DNA of 51,069 nucleotides from Telmatospirillum sp. (GTDB lineage Bacteria; Pseudomonadota; Alphaproteobacteria; Rhodospirillales; Magnetospirillaceae). The stretch's first letter is position 1. Each line of letters begins with the position of its first letter. This document shows, in pieces, positions 43,186 through 51,069 of this stretch. The stretch lies in assembly GCA_031291415.1 (NCBI GenBank), contig JARLJB010000381.1, positions 1 to 51,069 on the forward strand, written 5' to 3'. The translations under genes were made by a program, and so were the position numbers. Under the pieces are notes generated by a model, which saw only the letters and a list, made by a program, of their open reading frames with translations, searched no databases and was not told where the DNA came from.

Positions 43186-43790
43186 GGCATGCCTCCCTGC
43201 AGATCGAGACCGGCAGTTGCCAACTCAGCCTTGATGGCGCGGCGAGCCCGCAACAGCAATTGCTCGAAGGCGGCGACCGAGATACCAAGGGCGTCGGATG
43301 CCGCTTTGCCCGACAGTCCTTCAAAATAGAACAAGGAAATGGCCGCCCGCTGTCTGGGTGGAATTTTCCGCATAGCCCGTTCGATTGCCGATTCCCGTTC
43401 CCTGCGGGCCACCGTCTCGGTGGCCGATGGCTCGCGATCGTCAGCCACTTCGCCGACAGCCTCGAAGGCAACCCATTGGGGCTTGCGGCGCCGATCGAGA
43501 CTGAGATTAAGAACGATACGGTGAAGCCAAGTGGTGAACTGCGCCCGTCCCGGAGTCCAGCGGCCTGCGAATTCCCACACCCTCATGAATGCCTCCTGGG
43601 CGATTTCATCCGCATCACTGGGATTGCCGACGACCCCCTGTGCAATCGCCAAGGCACGTCGCATGTGCCGGCGCGCGAGCACCTCGAAGGCCGACGCGTT
43701 TCCATCGGCGACTTGGCTCATCAGCACGTCGTCGAGAGTTTCGCGACCATCCCATCCCAACTCGGCGCTCATCGACCGGACCTCATCCAT
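43182..43790 (-). CDS. ECF-type RNA polymerase sigma factor
   Basis: The 202-residue protein has sigma region 2 (AFEVLARRHMRRALAIAQGV, SDADEIAQEAFMRVWEFAG, then TWLHRIVLNLSLDRRRK) and region 4 (AMRKIPPRQRAAISLFYFEG and GISVAAFEQLLLRARRAI). It begins the minus-strand operon sigma / anti-sigma / Metal_resist-like / OMF and is divergent from the RND adaptor gene. It probably activates both sides of the pump locus, released when the periplasmic sensor detects stress. I could not identify its promoter boxes with confidence. Confidence 0.9.
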   Translation of the reverse strand: MDEVRSMSAELGWDGRETLDDVLMSQVADGNASAFEVLARRHMRRALAIAQGVVGNPSDADEIAQEAFMRVWEFAGRWTPGRAQFTTWLHRIVLNLSLDRRRKPQWVAFEAVGEVADDREPSATETVARRERESAIERAMRKIPPRQRAAISLFYFEGLSGKAASDALGISVAAFEQLLLRARRAIKAELATAGLDLQGGMP

Positions 43791-43963
43791 CCCGGCTGCG
43801 AGCGAGGGTTGGCAAACGCAGATAATACGGCCAAGGTAGCCATGCCTTACGCGATACGGACAAAAAAAGAATTGCCAGGAAGAGCGTCAGCTTCTTCCTC
43901 GCCATACGTACCATTCCGCCGAGTGACTGGCTGCGGAATTTTACTGCTCGAAGAAAGATCGTC

Positions 43964-45121
43964 ATGCGCAAGAGTTATCTGACCTGGGTCATCGTGTTGC
44001 TTGTCGTTGCCGGCGGTCTGTGGGCGGTCCTGCGCCCTGGCTCCAGCGGCCCCAGTACCGCCGCCACATCGGCAACACCCCAGAGCGTTCCGGTTGTCGT
44101 CGCACGATCGAGCCGGCAGGATGTCCCTGTCTATCTCCAGGGCCTCGGCAATGTTCAGGCATTTAACACCGTCACGATCCGACCGCAGGTCGACGGGCAG
44201 TTGCTGCAGATTGCCTTCAAGGAAGGACAAGAGGTTCAAGCCGGCGACCTTCTGGCGCAAATCGACCCCAGGACCTATCAGGCGTCTCTCGACCAGGCTC
44301 TCGCCAAGAAGGCCCAGGACGAGGCGCAACTGGCCAACGCGCGCATTGATCTGGCCCGATATACCGGCCTGGCGGAAAAGAACTATGTGGCGCGCCAGCA
44401 GCTCGATGCCACTCAGGCGCAGGTCAATCAATTACAGGCTTCCGTCAAAGGCGACAGCGCCGTCGTCGAGAACGCCAAAGTTCTGCTGGGCTACACAAGC
44501 ATCAAATCGCCGATCAGCGGACGCGTCGGCATCCGCCAGGTGGATGTTGGAAACATCGTCCACGCCAATGATACCACCGGCATCGTCATGGTAACCCAAT
44601 TTCGCCCGATCTCGGTGCTGTTCACCCTGCCGGAGAACGCCGTGCTCCGGGTGGTGAACGGTATGGCCGGGCAGCCGTTGAAAGTCGTTGTTCTCAGCCG
44701 TGACGGCAAGCAGGAACTCGACGAGGGCGTTTTGCAACTGGTCGACAACCAGATCGATCCGGCAACTGCGACAGCCCGGTTGAAAGCCACGTTCGCCAAC
44801 AAGAAAGGGTTGTTGTGGCCCGGATTGTTTGTCAATGTTCGGCTGCGTGTCGCGACGCTTCGCCAAGTGGTAACCGTACCGGCCACCGCGGTACAACGCG
44901 GCCCTCAAGGCCCCTATGCTTTCGTCGTCAAAGACGATGCCACGGTGGAAATGCGCCCCCTGACCCTGGGCGACGCGAGCGAGGGCGTGGTCGTCATCGA
45001 GAACGGTCTCAGCGAAGGCGAATCGGTCGTCGTCGAAGGCCATTATCGGTTACAGCCAGGAAGCCGCGTCAGTGCCAAGACGGCTGCGGCCGATACCAAC
45101 ACCGCGATCAAACCGGAGTAA
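43964..45121 (+). CDS. RND efflux periplasmic adaptor (MdtA-like)
   Basis: The 385-residue membrane-fusion protein has an N-terminal anchor (YLTWVIVLLVVAGGLWAVL), the lipoyl half-motifs VTIRPQVDGQLLQIAFKEGQ and SPISGRVGIRQVDVG, a coiled-coil hairpin between them and a beta-barrel domain (PISVLFTLPENAVLRV). The sequence is closest in style to MdtA. The stop is 4 bases before the pump ATG. It is divergent from the ECF sigma gene with a 173-base gap. Confidence 0.93.
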   Translation: MRKSYLTWVIVLLVVAGGLWAVLRPGSSGPSTAATSATPQSVPVVVARSSRQDVPVYLQGLGNVQAFNTVTIRPQVDGQLLQIAFKEGQEVQAGDLLAQIDPRTYQASLDQALAKKAQDEAQLANARIDLARYTGLAEKNYVARQQLDATQAQVNQLQASVKGDSAVVENAKVLLGYTSIKSPISGRVGIRQVDVGNIVHANDTTGIVMVTQFRPISVLFTLPENAVLRVVNGMAGQPLKVVVLSRDGKQELDEGVLQLVDNQIDPATATARLKATFANKKGLLWPGLFVNVRLRVATLRQVVTVPATAVQRGPQGPYAFVVKDDATVEMRPLTLGDASEGVVVIENGLSEGESVVVEGHYRLQPGSRVSAKTAAADTNTAIKPE

Positions 45122-45125
45122 CGCC

Positions 45126-48100
45126 ATGAGCGTCTCGACCCCGTTCATTCAACGGCCGATCGCGACCACGCTGTTGATGACGGCCATCCTGCTGGCCGGC
45201 TTGGTGGCGTTTCCGCTGTTGCCGGTCTCCAAGCTGCCGCAGGTCGACTTTCCGACCATCGTCGTCAATGCCAACCTGCCGGGCGCCGATCCGCAGACCA
45301 TGGCCTCGTCGGTGACGACTCCCCTTGAGCGTCAGTTTTCACAGATCTCCGGCGTCGCCCAGATGACCTCGTCCAGTCTTCTGGGGGCCGCGTCGATTAC
45401 CTTGCAGTTCGATCTCGACCGCAGCATCGATGCCGCTGCCCAGGACGTCCAGGCGGCGATCAACGCGGCCAGCGGACAACTGCCGAAAACCATGCCGAGC
45501 TCGCCGACCTACCGTAAGGTCAATCCGGCCGACGCGCCGATCCTGATTATGAGCGCATCGTCGGACACCCTGCCGATGATCACCGTCGACGACTATGCCG
45601 ATACCGTCATCGCCCAGCAAATCAGCCGTATACCGGGCGTTGGACAGGTTTCCATCCACGGCGAGCAGAAGCCGGCGATTCGCGTGCAGATCGACCCGGC
45701 CAAGATCTCAGCCATGGGTCTCAGCCTCGAAGAGCTGCGCGGCACCATCGCAACCGTGACGGCCGACGCTCCGAAAGGCAGCATCGACGGCATCAATCGC
45801 AATTTCACGATTTATGCCAACGACCAACTCCTGTCCGCCGCCCCCTGGAATGACGTCATTCTCGCCTACAAGAATGGCGCGCCGGTGCGCGTGCGCGACA
45901 TCGGCCGCGCCATCGACGGGCCGGAGAACGCCAAATCGAAGGCCTGGCAGAACGGCAAGCCTTGCGTCTTTCTTGCCGTCTTCAAAGAACCGGGAGCCAA
46001 TGTCATCGAGACGGTCGACCGCATCAGAACGGCCCTGCCGCTTCTGCAAGCGTCGATCCCGCCGGGTATCGAAGTCAAACCGCTGATCGACCGCACGATC
46101 ACCATCCGGGCATCGGTTGACGACGTCGAATATACATTGATGCTGACCATCGGTCTGGTGGTTCTGGTGATCTTTCTTTTCCTCAGGAACCTTTGGGCGA
46201 CGGTCATCCCGGGCATCACCGTTCCCTTGGCGCTGATGGGCACGGCGGCGCTGATGTATGTGGCGCACTACAGCCTCGACAACCTGTCACTGATGGCACT
46301 CACCATTGCCGTCGGTTTCGTCGTCGACGACGCCATTGTCATGCTCGAAAACATATATCGGCACATGGAAGAGGGATTGACCCCGATGGAGGCGGCGATC
46401 AAGGGATCCCGCGAAGTCGGGTTCACCATCGTGTCGATCAGCGTCTCGCTGGTCGCGGTGTTCATTCCGATTCTGCTGATGGGAGGCATCGTCGGGCGCC
46501 TCTTGCGGGAATTCGCCATGACGGTGTCGATGACCATCCTGGTCTCGCTGATCGTCTCGCTGACCCTGACGCCGATGCTGTGCTCGCGCGTACTCAAGGA
46601 TGAACATCTGGCCTCGCATGGACGCCTTTACATGGCCTTCGAACGGGGCTTCGACCATCTTCTGAACAGCTACCAGCGGGGTCTTGACTGGGTGCTCGCG
46701 CATCAGCGGCTGACCTTGGCGAGCTTCGTCGCCACCGTCGCCCTGACGCTTTATCTTTTTATCGTCATTCCCAAGGGATTCTTCCCGCAGCAGGACACCG
46801 GGACGCTGTTCGGCATCTCGGAAGCCGCCCAGGACATTTCGTTTGCCGAAATGGAGCAACGGCAACTCGCCATCGCCAAGGTGGTCTCCGAGGACCCGGA
46901 CATCGATGCCTGGACCGGTGCGATCGGCAGCAACGGTTCCAATGCCCTTAACAATGGCCGCTTCTTCATCGGCCTGAAGCCGATGGACCAGCGCAAGGCG
47001 ACGGCCGATGAAATTGTCAACCGCCTGCGCAAGAAACTGGCCGCCGTCCCGGGGATCGTCCTTTATCTGCAGGTTCCCCAGGATCTCAGTGTCGGCGGGC
47101 GGTTGAGCCGCACCCAGTACCAATACACCCTGCAGGACGCCAATCTTGCCGAATTGAACACCTGGGCGCCCAGGATGCTGGAGAAGTTGAGGACGCTGCC
47201 ACAGTTGCAGGATGTCGCCACCGATCAGCAGATCAACGGCGCCACCGTCAGCCTGGTCATCGACCGTGACCAGGCGTCTCGCTTCGGCATCCAGCCGCAG
47301 GCGATCGATGACACTTTGTACGACGCCTTCGGCCAGCGGCAGGTCACCCAGTATTTCACCCAACTGAACAGCTATCACGTCGTGATGGAAGTTCTGCCCG
47401 AGTTGCAGGCCCATCCGGCGACGCTCGACAAGATTTACGTGAAATCGCCGACGACCGGCCAGCAGGTGCCGCTGTCGACCTTCGCCCACTATGACACCAC
47501 GCAGGTCAACCAATTGTCGGTCAATCACCAGGGACAGTTCCCGGCGGTGACCCTGTCCTTCAATTTGCGGCCTGGCATGGCGCTGGGCGAAGCGGTCGAT
47601 GCCATTCACCAGGCGGAAGGCGAAATGGGGCGCCCGGCCTCGCTGGTCGGCAGTTTCCAGGGAACGGCCCAGGCCTTCCAGGCGTCGCTGGCCTCCGAAC
47701 CGCTACTGGTGCTTGCGGCGCTGGTCGCCGTCTACATCATTCTGGGAATTCTCTACGAGAGCTTCATCCATCCGCTGACGATCATCTCGACCCTGCCGTC
47801 AGCCGGCGCCGGGGCGCTGCTGTTTCTCATGCTGTTTCACAAGGACATGTCGCTGATCGCTTTGATCGGCATCCTGCTCCTGATCGGCATCGTCAAGAAG
47901 AACGGCATCATGATGGTCGATTTCGCCATCGCCGCGCAGCGCCAGAAGGGCATGCCGGCGTTTGACGCCATAAGGCAGGCCTGCCTGCTACGCTTCCGAC
48001 CGATCATGATGACCACAGCCGCCGCCATGCTGGGCGGCATGCCTCTGATGCTGGGCACCGGCACCGGGTCGGAACTGCGCCAGCCCTTGGGCATCGCCAT

Positions 48101-48248
48101 GGTCGGCGGCCTGGCGGTCAGTCAGGCGCTCACCTTGTTCACGACACCGGTGATCTATCTGGCATTCGAGCGATTGGGCGAGCGGCATCGGGCCAAACGC
48201 ATGCGCAGTAAGGAAAACGCCCGGCAGGCTCTTGAACGCGCGAAGTAA
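45126..48248 (+). CDS. RND multidrug efflux pump (MdtB/MdtC-like, HAE1 family)
   Basis: The pump is 1040 residues, starting MSVSTPFIQRPIATTLLMTA. TM4 has the proton-relay Asp pair in VGFVVDDAIVMLENIYRHME and TM10 the Lys in LIGIVKKNGIMMVDFA. The periplasmic part shows PLERQFSQISGVAQMTSSS and GFFPQQDTG landmarks. The two-Asp TM4 pattern is that of drug (HAE1) pumps, not of metal (HME) pumps such as CnrA, despite the CnrYXH-like regulators nearby. It is cotranscribed with the adaptor and followed by a strong hairpin. Confidence 0.95.
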   Translation: MSVSTPFIQRPIATTLLMTAILLAGLVAFPLLPVSKLPQVDFPTIVVNANLPGADPQTMASSVTTPLERQFSQISGVAQMTSSSLLGAASITLQFDLDRSIDAAAQDVQAAINAASGQLPKTMPSSPTYRKVNPADAPILIMSASSDTLPMITVDDYADTVIAQQISRIPGVGQVSIHGEQKPAIRVQIDPAKISAMGLSLEELRGTIATVTADAPKGSIDGINRNFTIYANDQLLSAAPWNDVILAYKNGAPVRVRDIGRAIDGPENAKSKAWQNGKPCVFLAVFKEPGANVIETVDRIRTALPLLQASIPPGIEVKPLIDRTITIRASVDDVEYTLMLTIGLVVLVIFLFLRNLWATVIPGITVPLALMGTAALMYVAHYSLDNLSLMALTIAVGFVVDDAIVMLENIYRHMEEGLTPMEAAIKGSREVGFTIVSISVSLVAVFIPILLMGGIVGRLLREFAMTVSMTILVSLIVSLTLTPMLCSRVLKDEHLASHGRLYMAFERGFDHLLNSYQRGLDWVLAHQRLTLASFVATVALTLYLFIVIPKGFFPQQDTGTLFGISEAAQDISFAEMEQRQLAIAKVVSEDPDIDAWTGAIGSNGSNALNNGRFFIGLKPMDQRKATADEIVNRLRKKLAAVPGIVLYLQVPQDLSVGGRLSRTQYQYTLQDANLAELNTWAPRMLEKLRTLPQLQDVATDQQINGATVSLVIDRDQASRFGIQPQAIDDTLYDAFGQRQVTQYFTQLNSYHVVMEVLPELQAHPATLDKIYVKSPTTGQQVPLSTFAHYDTTQVNQLSVNHQGQFPAVTLSFNLRPGMALGEAVDAIHQAEGEMGRPASLVGSFQGTAQAFQASLASEPLLVLAALVAVYIILGILYESFIHPLTIISTLPSAGAGALLFLMLFHKDMSLIALIGILLLIGIVKKNGIMMVDFAIAAQRQKGMPAFDAIRQACLLRFRPIMMTTAAAMLGGMPLMLGTGTGSELRQPLGIAMVGGLAVSQALTLFTTPVIYLAFERLGERHRAKRMRSKENARQALERAK

Positions 48249-48250
48249 TA

Positions 48251-48285
48251 CCAAGTCCCGATGAGGACTCATCGTCGGGACTTGG
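48251..48285 (+). terminator. Hairpin after the RND pump gene
   Basis: CCAAGTCCCGA (48251-48261) pairs perfectly with TCGGGACTTGG (48275-48285), 11 bp, starting 3 bases after the stop codon. The inner GATGAG/CTCATC can extend or compete with the stem. No T-tract follows, so termination may be Rho-assisted. Confidence 0.6.
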
Positions 48286-48733
48286 TTGGCGTCCTGCGGG
48301 CCCGCGAGCTTATGCGAGCGTAATCAAGCGTTTCGCGGATGCGGCGATCGGTTCCGATTATTGCGAATTGGTACCAGCCAGATACGTTATCTGACCATGT
48401 TTAGACATAAACGGATAACACGGAAGCCCCGAATAATAGTCTCTACGGTTGATAAACGCGGTGGTGTGCAAACAAATTTGCGCACCATCCAGACTTCTCT
48501 GGAATAAAAATAGATTTATATGAGTATTTTATCTATTTTGTTTGGTGATCGGAATACCACTATCGGTCGATCCTGACTATCTGCTTGATCATCGACGTTG
48601 TTCAGCCGTAAGGTGAAGTAGTCAATAAACGCTCGCGTTCGCGAGAACGCTTCGGTTTCTGTCGGCAATAGAACCAGACAAAACCGTTAGTCGATTGGCC
48701 CTCCTTCCTGAAGTGAGGGCGGAGGGGGGAGCG
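48286..48733. other. 448-base AT-rich gap upstream of the chemoreceptor
   Basis: I see no convincing gene here. There are three hairpins: an 11-bp stem TGGTGTGCAAA/TTTGCGCACCA (48462-48487), CCAGA-cttc-TCTGG (48489-48502) followed by AATAAAAATAG, and CTCGCG-tt-CGCGAG (48632-48645). The middle part (48500-48545) is very AT-rich and probably holds the promoter of the chemoreceptor gene. Confidence 0.5.
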
Positions 48734-50818
48734 ATGACCATCAAATCCCGGACTGGCACTGCCGTCAGTACGTTGCTGATATTTATTTTCGTGATTATCA
48801 CGTTATCTTTGGCCACGTCGCTTGTTGTGCAATTTAGCGAAGCCTGGTCGGAATTACGGAGTGCCCAGCGCGCGGCTTCGCTTGCGGCGGCGGATCGAGT
48901 GATTTTTCAGGTGATCCAAACGACGCGGGTTTCGCGTGGCGAGGTGCAGACGGTGTTGGCGACGGCCGACCAACCCGAGCAGAAACTCAAGGACTTGCTG
49001 GGGCGGAACACCGAGCTGCTCAAGCAGGTATTCGAGGTGGTCAATCCAAATCTGGCGAGAAATGTCGACGCGCTGACGAGTCAGATCCAGAAGCAGGCAG
49101 CCACGGCGCAATCCCTGGAGAAGCAGGTGATGGACGTCGCGGCGAAGCCCAAGGCCCTGCGTAACATCAAGGACACCCAAGCCTGGAACGACTCCATTGG
49201 AGTCGTGACGGCTGGCCTCTCCAGCCTGTCGAGATCGATCGCCGCCGAGGTCCGCCTCGCCGATCCGGTGATTGGCGAGTATGTGTTGGCGCGTCAATAT
49301 TCCTGGTCGATTCGCGACAGTGTTGGCAACGAATGCGCGGCCACACGCGCGTTCTTCATGAATAACACGCCGATCGATGCCGGCAGCGGGGTAGCGGTCG
49401 CCTCCTTTCGCGGCGAAGCCCGCCGCTCGGTCGCGGCGCTGGAAGATCTGCTGGCGCATGCTGGCGCGTCTCAACCGCTGATCGACGCGACAGCGACGGC
49501 CAAGCAGGTCGTCATTCAAGCCTTCGCCGATCGCGATGGCGCCTATGCTGTCGCCGGCAGCGCCAAAGCGCTGAGCCCGGCAGCCTGGCAACAAACCTGC
49601 AGTCAGCCGTTCGACGCGATCCTCAAGGTCGCCGACACGGCGATCGGCGGCATGGCGCAGCGCGCCGACGAACGCCATTCGGTCGCCACCAACCGGCTCG
49701 TTCTGATCGGCGTAGCCTTGATCATCGGCGTCGGCGGCTGCGTGTTGGGGCTTGTGATGATCAAGCGCCGGGTCGTGACGCCCGTCGGGTCATTGACCTC
49801 GTCGATCGGTCGGCTGGCCAACCATGACTTCGAAACTCCCGTACCCCCGGTCAATCACGCCGATGAATTCGGCGCCATGGCGACGACACTCGAGAATTTG
49901 CGCCTTGGCGTCGCCGAGGCCGAGCGACTGACCGCCGAACGCGCCGCCGATCAGGCTATGCGCGAGGAACGCGGCAAGCGGCTCGAAGCGTTGGTGCGAT
50001 CCTTTGAGATCAAAGTCGCACAATTGGTTGGCCTGCTCGCCTCGGCGGCGACGGAACTTGAAACGACAGCTCAATCCATGTCGTCGACGGCCGGGCAGAC
50101 CCATAAGCAGGCGGCGGCTGTCGCCTCCTCCTCGGAAGAGGCCCGTGTCGGCGTCGAAATCGTCGCTACGGCGGCGGAAGAGTTGTCCTCTTCGATCGTT
50201 GAAATCGGTCGGCAGGTGGCCCAATCAACGGCGATTTCCGGTCGGGCGGTCGAGGATGCCCGGCGCACCGACGGTATCGTGCGGGCGTTGGCCGACAGTG
50301 CCCAGAAAATCGGCGACGTCGTCGGGCTGATCTCCTCCGTCGCCAGCCAAACCAACCTGTTGGCCCTCAATGCGACCATCGAAGCGGCACGAGCCGGCGA
50401 CGCCGGCAAGGGCTTCGCGGTTGTCGCATCGGAAGTCAAGATTCTGGCGCAACAAACGGCGACCGCGACCGACGACATCAGTACCCAGGTCAGGCAGATT
50501 CAAGCCACGACACGAGAGGCGGTCGAAGCGATCCAGGCGATCGGCTCGACCATCGAAGAGGTCAACGGGTTCAGTGCGGCGATCGCCGCGGCCGTCGAGG
50601 AACAGGGCGCCGCGACATCGGAGATTGCACGGAATGTGCAGCGAACCGCCGCCAGCACGACCGAGGTTACGCAGAATATCGCCGGCGTCAGTCAGGCGTC
50701 CAATGAGACAGGTTCGGCCGCATCCGAAGTGCTGGGCGCTGCAGGCGAATTGGCAAAGCAGGCTGAGATTTTGTCGCATGAGGTCGGCGAGTTTATTGCC
50801 GACGTCAGGAACGTCTAG
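48734..50818 (+). CDS. Methyl-accepting chemotaxis protein
   Basis: The ATG at 48734 (GGAGGGGGGAG upstream) gives 694 residues: TM1 (~13-35), a ~290-residue helical periplasmic sensor, TM2 near 330-350 ([20 protein letters not shown]), a HAMP domain ([20 protein letters not shown]) and a cytoplasmic signalling domain. The hairpin-tip motif is [20 protein letters not shown] followed by [16 protein letters not shown]. The C-terminus ends FIADVRNV with no CheB/R-tethering pentapeptide. It is monocistronic. The sensor matches no ligand-binding family I can name; the Cys in [10 protein letters not shown] and QQTCSQPF could form a disulfide. Confidence 0.94.
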   Translation: MTIKSRTGTAVSTLLIFIFVIITLSLATSLVVQFSEAWSELRSAQRAASLAAADRVIFQVIQTTRVSRGEVQTVLATADQPEQKLKDLLGRNTELLKQVFEVVNPNLARNVDALTSQIQKQAATAQSLEKQVMDVAAKPKALRNIKDTQAWNDSIGVVTAGLSSLSRSIAAEVRLADPVIGEYVLARQYSWSIRDSVGNECAATRAFFMNNTPIDAGSGVAVASFRGEARRSVAALEDLLAHAGASQPLIDATATAKQVVIQAFADRDGAYAVAGSAKALSPAAWQQTCSQPFDAILKVADTAIGGMAQRADERHSVATNRLVLIGVALIIGVGGCVLGLVMIKRRVVTPVGSLTSSIGRLANHDFETPVPPVNHADEFGAMATTLENLRLGVAEAERLTAERAADQAMREERGKRLEALVRSFEIKVAQLVGLLASAATELETTAQSMSSTAGQTHKQAAAVASSSEEARVGVEIVATAAEELSSSIVEIGRQVAQSTAISGRAVEDARRTDGIVRALADSAQKIGDVVGLISSVASQTNLLALNATIEAARAGDAGKGFAVVASEVKILAQQTATATDDISTQVRQIQATTREAVEAIQAIGSTIEEVNGFSAAIAAAVEEQGAATSEIARNVQRTAASTTEVTQNIAGVSQASNETGSAASEVLGAAGELAKQAEILSHEVGEFIADVRNV

Positions 50819-50842
50819 AGTCGATTGCGTTCTTAAACCAGG

Positions 50843-50928
50843 AGTGGCACGGGCGTCTCGCCCGTGTTCCGGCGGAGCCGGAAGCCAAGCGTTTCCGCCG
50901 CTGCGCGCGTCGGAGGCGGGCAAGATGC
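50843..50928. repeat. Dispersed inverted-repeat element, family B copy 2 (probably interrupted)
   Basis: The start, GTGGCACGGGCGTCTCGCCC, and the following GCCGG-rich segment align with the element at 24369-24454. Here the expected closing inverted arm (ending ...GTGCCAC) is missing, and the repeat stops at CAAGATGC where the IS481-like end begins. This suggests insertion of the IS into the repeat. Confidence 0.5.
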
Positions 50929-51069
50929 TGTATGGACCGGGGACATCCTTGACACCCGTTCGGAGACATCCCTGACACTATAGGGCATTGCAGCCGTGGA
51001 GCGATTGCGATGCCTTGGAAAGACGTATCAGCGATGGAACAGAAGCTTGAGTTTGTAAATCTGGCGCAA
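50929..51069 (+). mobile_element. Left end of an IS481-family insertion sequence
   Basis: The element seems to begin with TGTATGGACCGGGGACATCC at 50929. Two direct copies of GACATCCyTGACAC (50942-50955 and 50965-50978) lie between the end and the transposase start, as in many IS481-family ends. The right end is outside the window. Confidence 0.7.
51010..51069 (+). CDS. IS481-family transposase, N-terminal 20 residues (cut by window edge)
   Basis: From the ATG at 51010 the frame reads MPWKDVSAMEQKLEFVNLAQ up to the window end. The MPWK.vSvMeqk.eFV.la start is characteristic of IS481-family DDE transposases. The catalytic part is beyond the window. The gene reads away from the chemoreceptor. 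Confidence 0.8.
   Translation, partial: MPWKDVSAMEQKLEFVNLAQ

Noticed and set aside
43783-43971. Small minus-strand ORF with a hydrophobic stretch upstream of the sigma gene
   Set aside because: It covers the divergent promoter region, overlaps the adaptor gene start and has no ribosome site or known family.
48286-48507. 73-codon plus-strand ORF after the RND pump
   Set aside because: Composition is unlike coding sequence, and it overlaps hairpins and AT-rich DNA.
1-51069. CRISPR arrays, tRNA or rRNA genes and prophage
   Set aside because: No regularly spaced direct repeats, cloverleaf genes or phage structural genes were seen on either strand.

Overview
This window reads as a chromosomal segment of a GC-rich alphaproteobacterium. 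The der-bamB-TPR cell-envelope block, the HpnL-like membrane protein, the group 3b-type hydrogenase and the overall protein style all suggest a Rhodospirillales-type organism (Magnetospirillum/Telmatospirillum-like). No 16S gene is present, so the genus is inference. The window opens in the last 35 codons of an IS5-family transposase and closes in the first 20 codons of an IS481-family transposase.

Layout. (1) 217-3825, minus strand: TPR membrane protein, bamB, der. (2) 4079-11986: a phosphonate biosynthesis island. A stand-alone nucleotidyltransferase (minus) faces a tightly coupled operon (plus): PEP mutase fused to a nucleotidyltransferase, phosphonopyruvate decarboxylase, an HpnL/LPG-synthase-TM-like membrane protein, a CDP-alcohol phosphatidyltransferase and a 2-aminoethylphosphonate (AEP) transaminase. 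A TetR/AcrR-type regulator follows. The gene set predicts PEP -> phosphonopyruvate -> phosphonoacetaldehyde -> AEP -> CMP-AEP -> AEP-headed phosphonolipid. A perfect 20-bp palindrome lies in the divergent promoter region. (3) 12091-24346: a HAD hydrolase, then a near-complete C-P lyase locus: phnGHIJKLM plus a DUF1045 2H-phosphoesterase, phnF, phnCDE plus a hexapeptide acyltransferase, and phnN. Genes that make and genes that break C-P bonds are therefore neighbours.

(4) 24512-29955: beta-carbonic anhydrase, a GH4 glycosidase, a TPR/OGT-type (SPINDLY-like) glycosyltransferase, and a Phd-like antitoxin with a PemK/MazF-like toxin beside a HigB toxin remnant. (5) 30141-35184, minus: a bidirectional [NiFe]-hydrogenase operon of the sulfhydrogenase (group 3b) type, with subunits beta, gamma, delta and alpha, a maturation protease, and a lone cyclic-nucleotide-binding-domain protein between beta and gamma. 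(6) 35477-40802, plus: a beta-barrel-like protein, then a compact run of an exported Thr/Ala/Lys-rich protein, a Sel1-repeat protein, a Cache-like sensor without an output domain, an alpha/beta hydrolase and a second two-TM sensor-like protein. (7) 40834-48248: an RND efflux system. The outer-membrane factor follows an ECF sigma / anti-sigma / periplasmic Metal_resist-like sensor trio (minus), and the adaptor and RND pump are divergent (plus). (8) 48734-50818: a methyl-accepting chemotaxis protein, followed by a REP-like repeat that abuts the IS481 end.

Two families of short dispersed palindromic repeats occur (141-182 with 29119-29160; 24369-24454 with 50843-50928). The first pair shows a compensatory base change that preserves its stem. 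I saw no tRNA, rRNA, CRISPR array or prophage.
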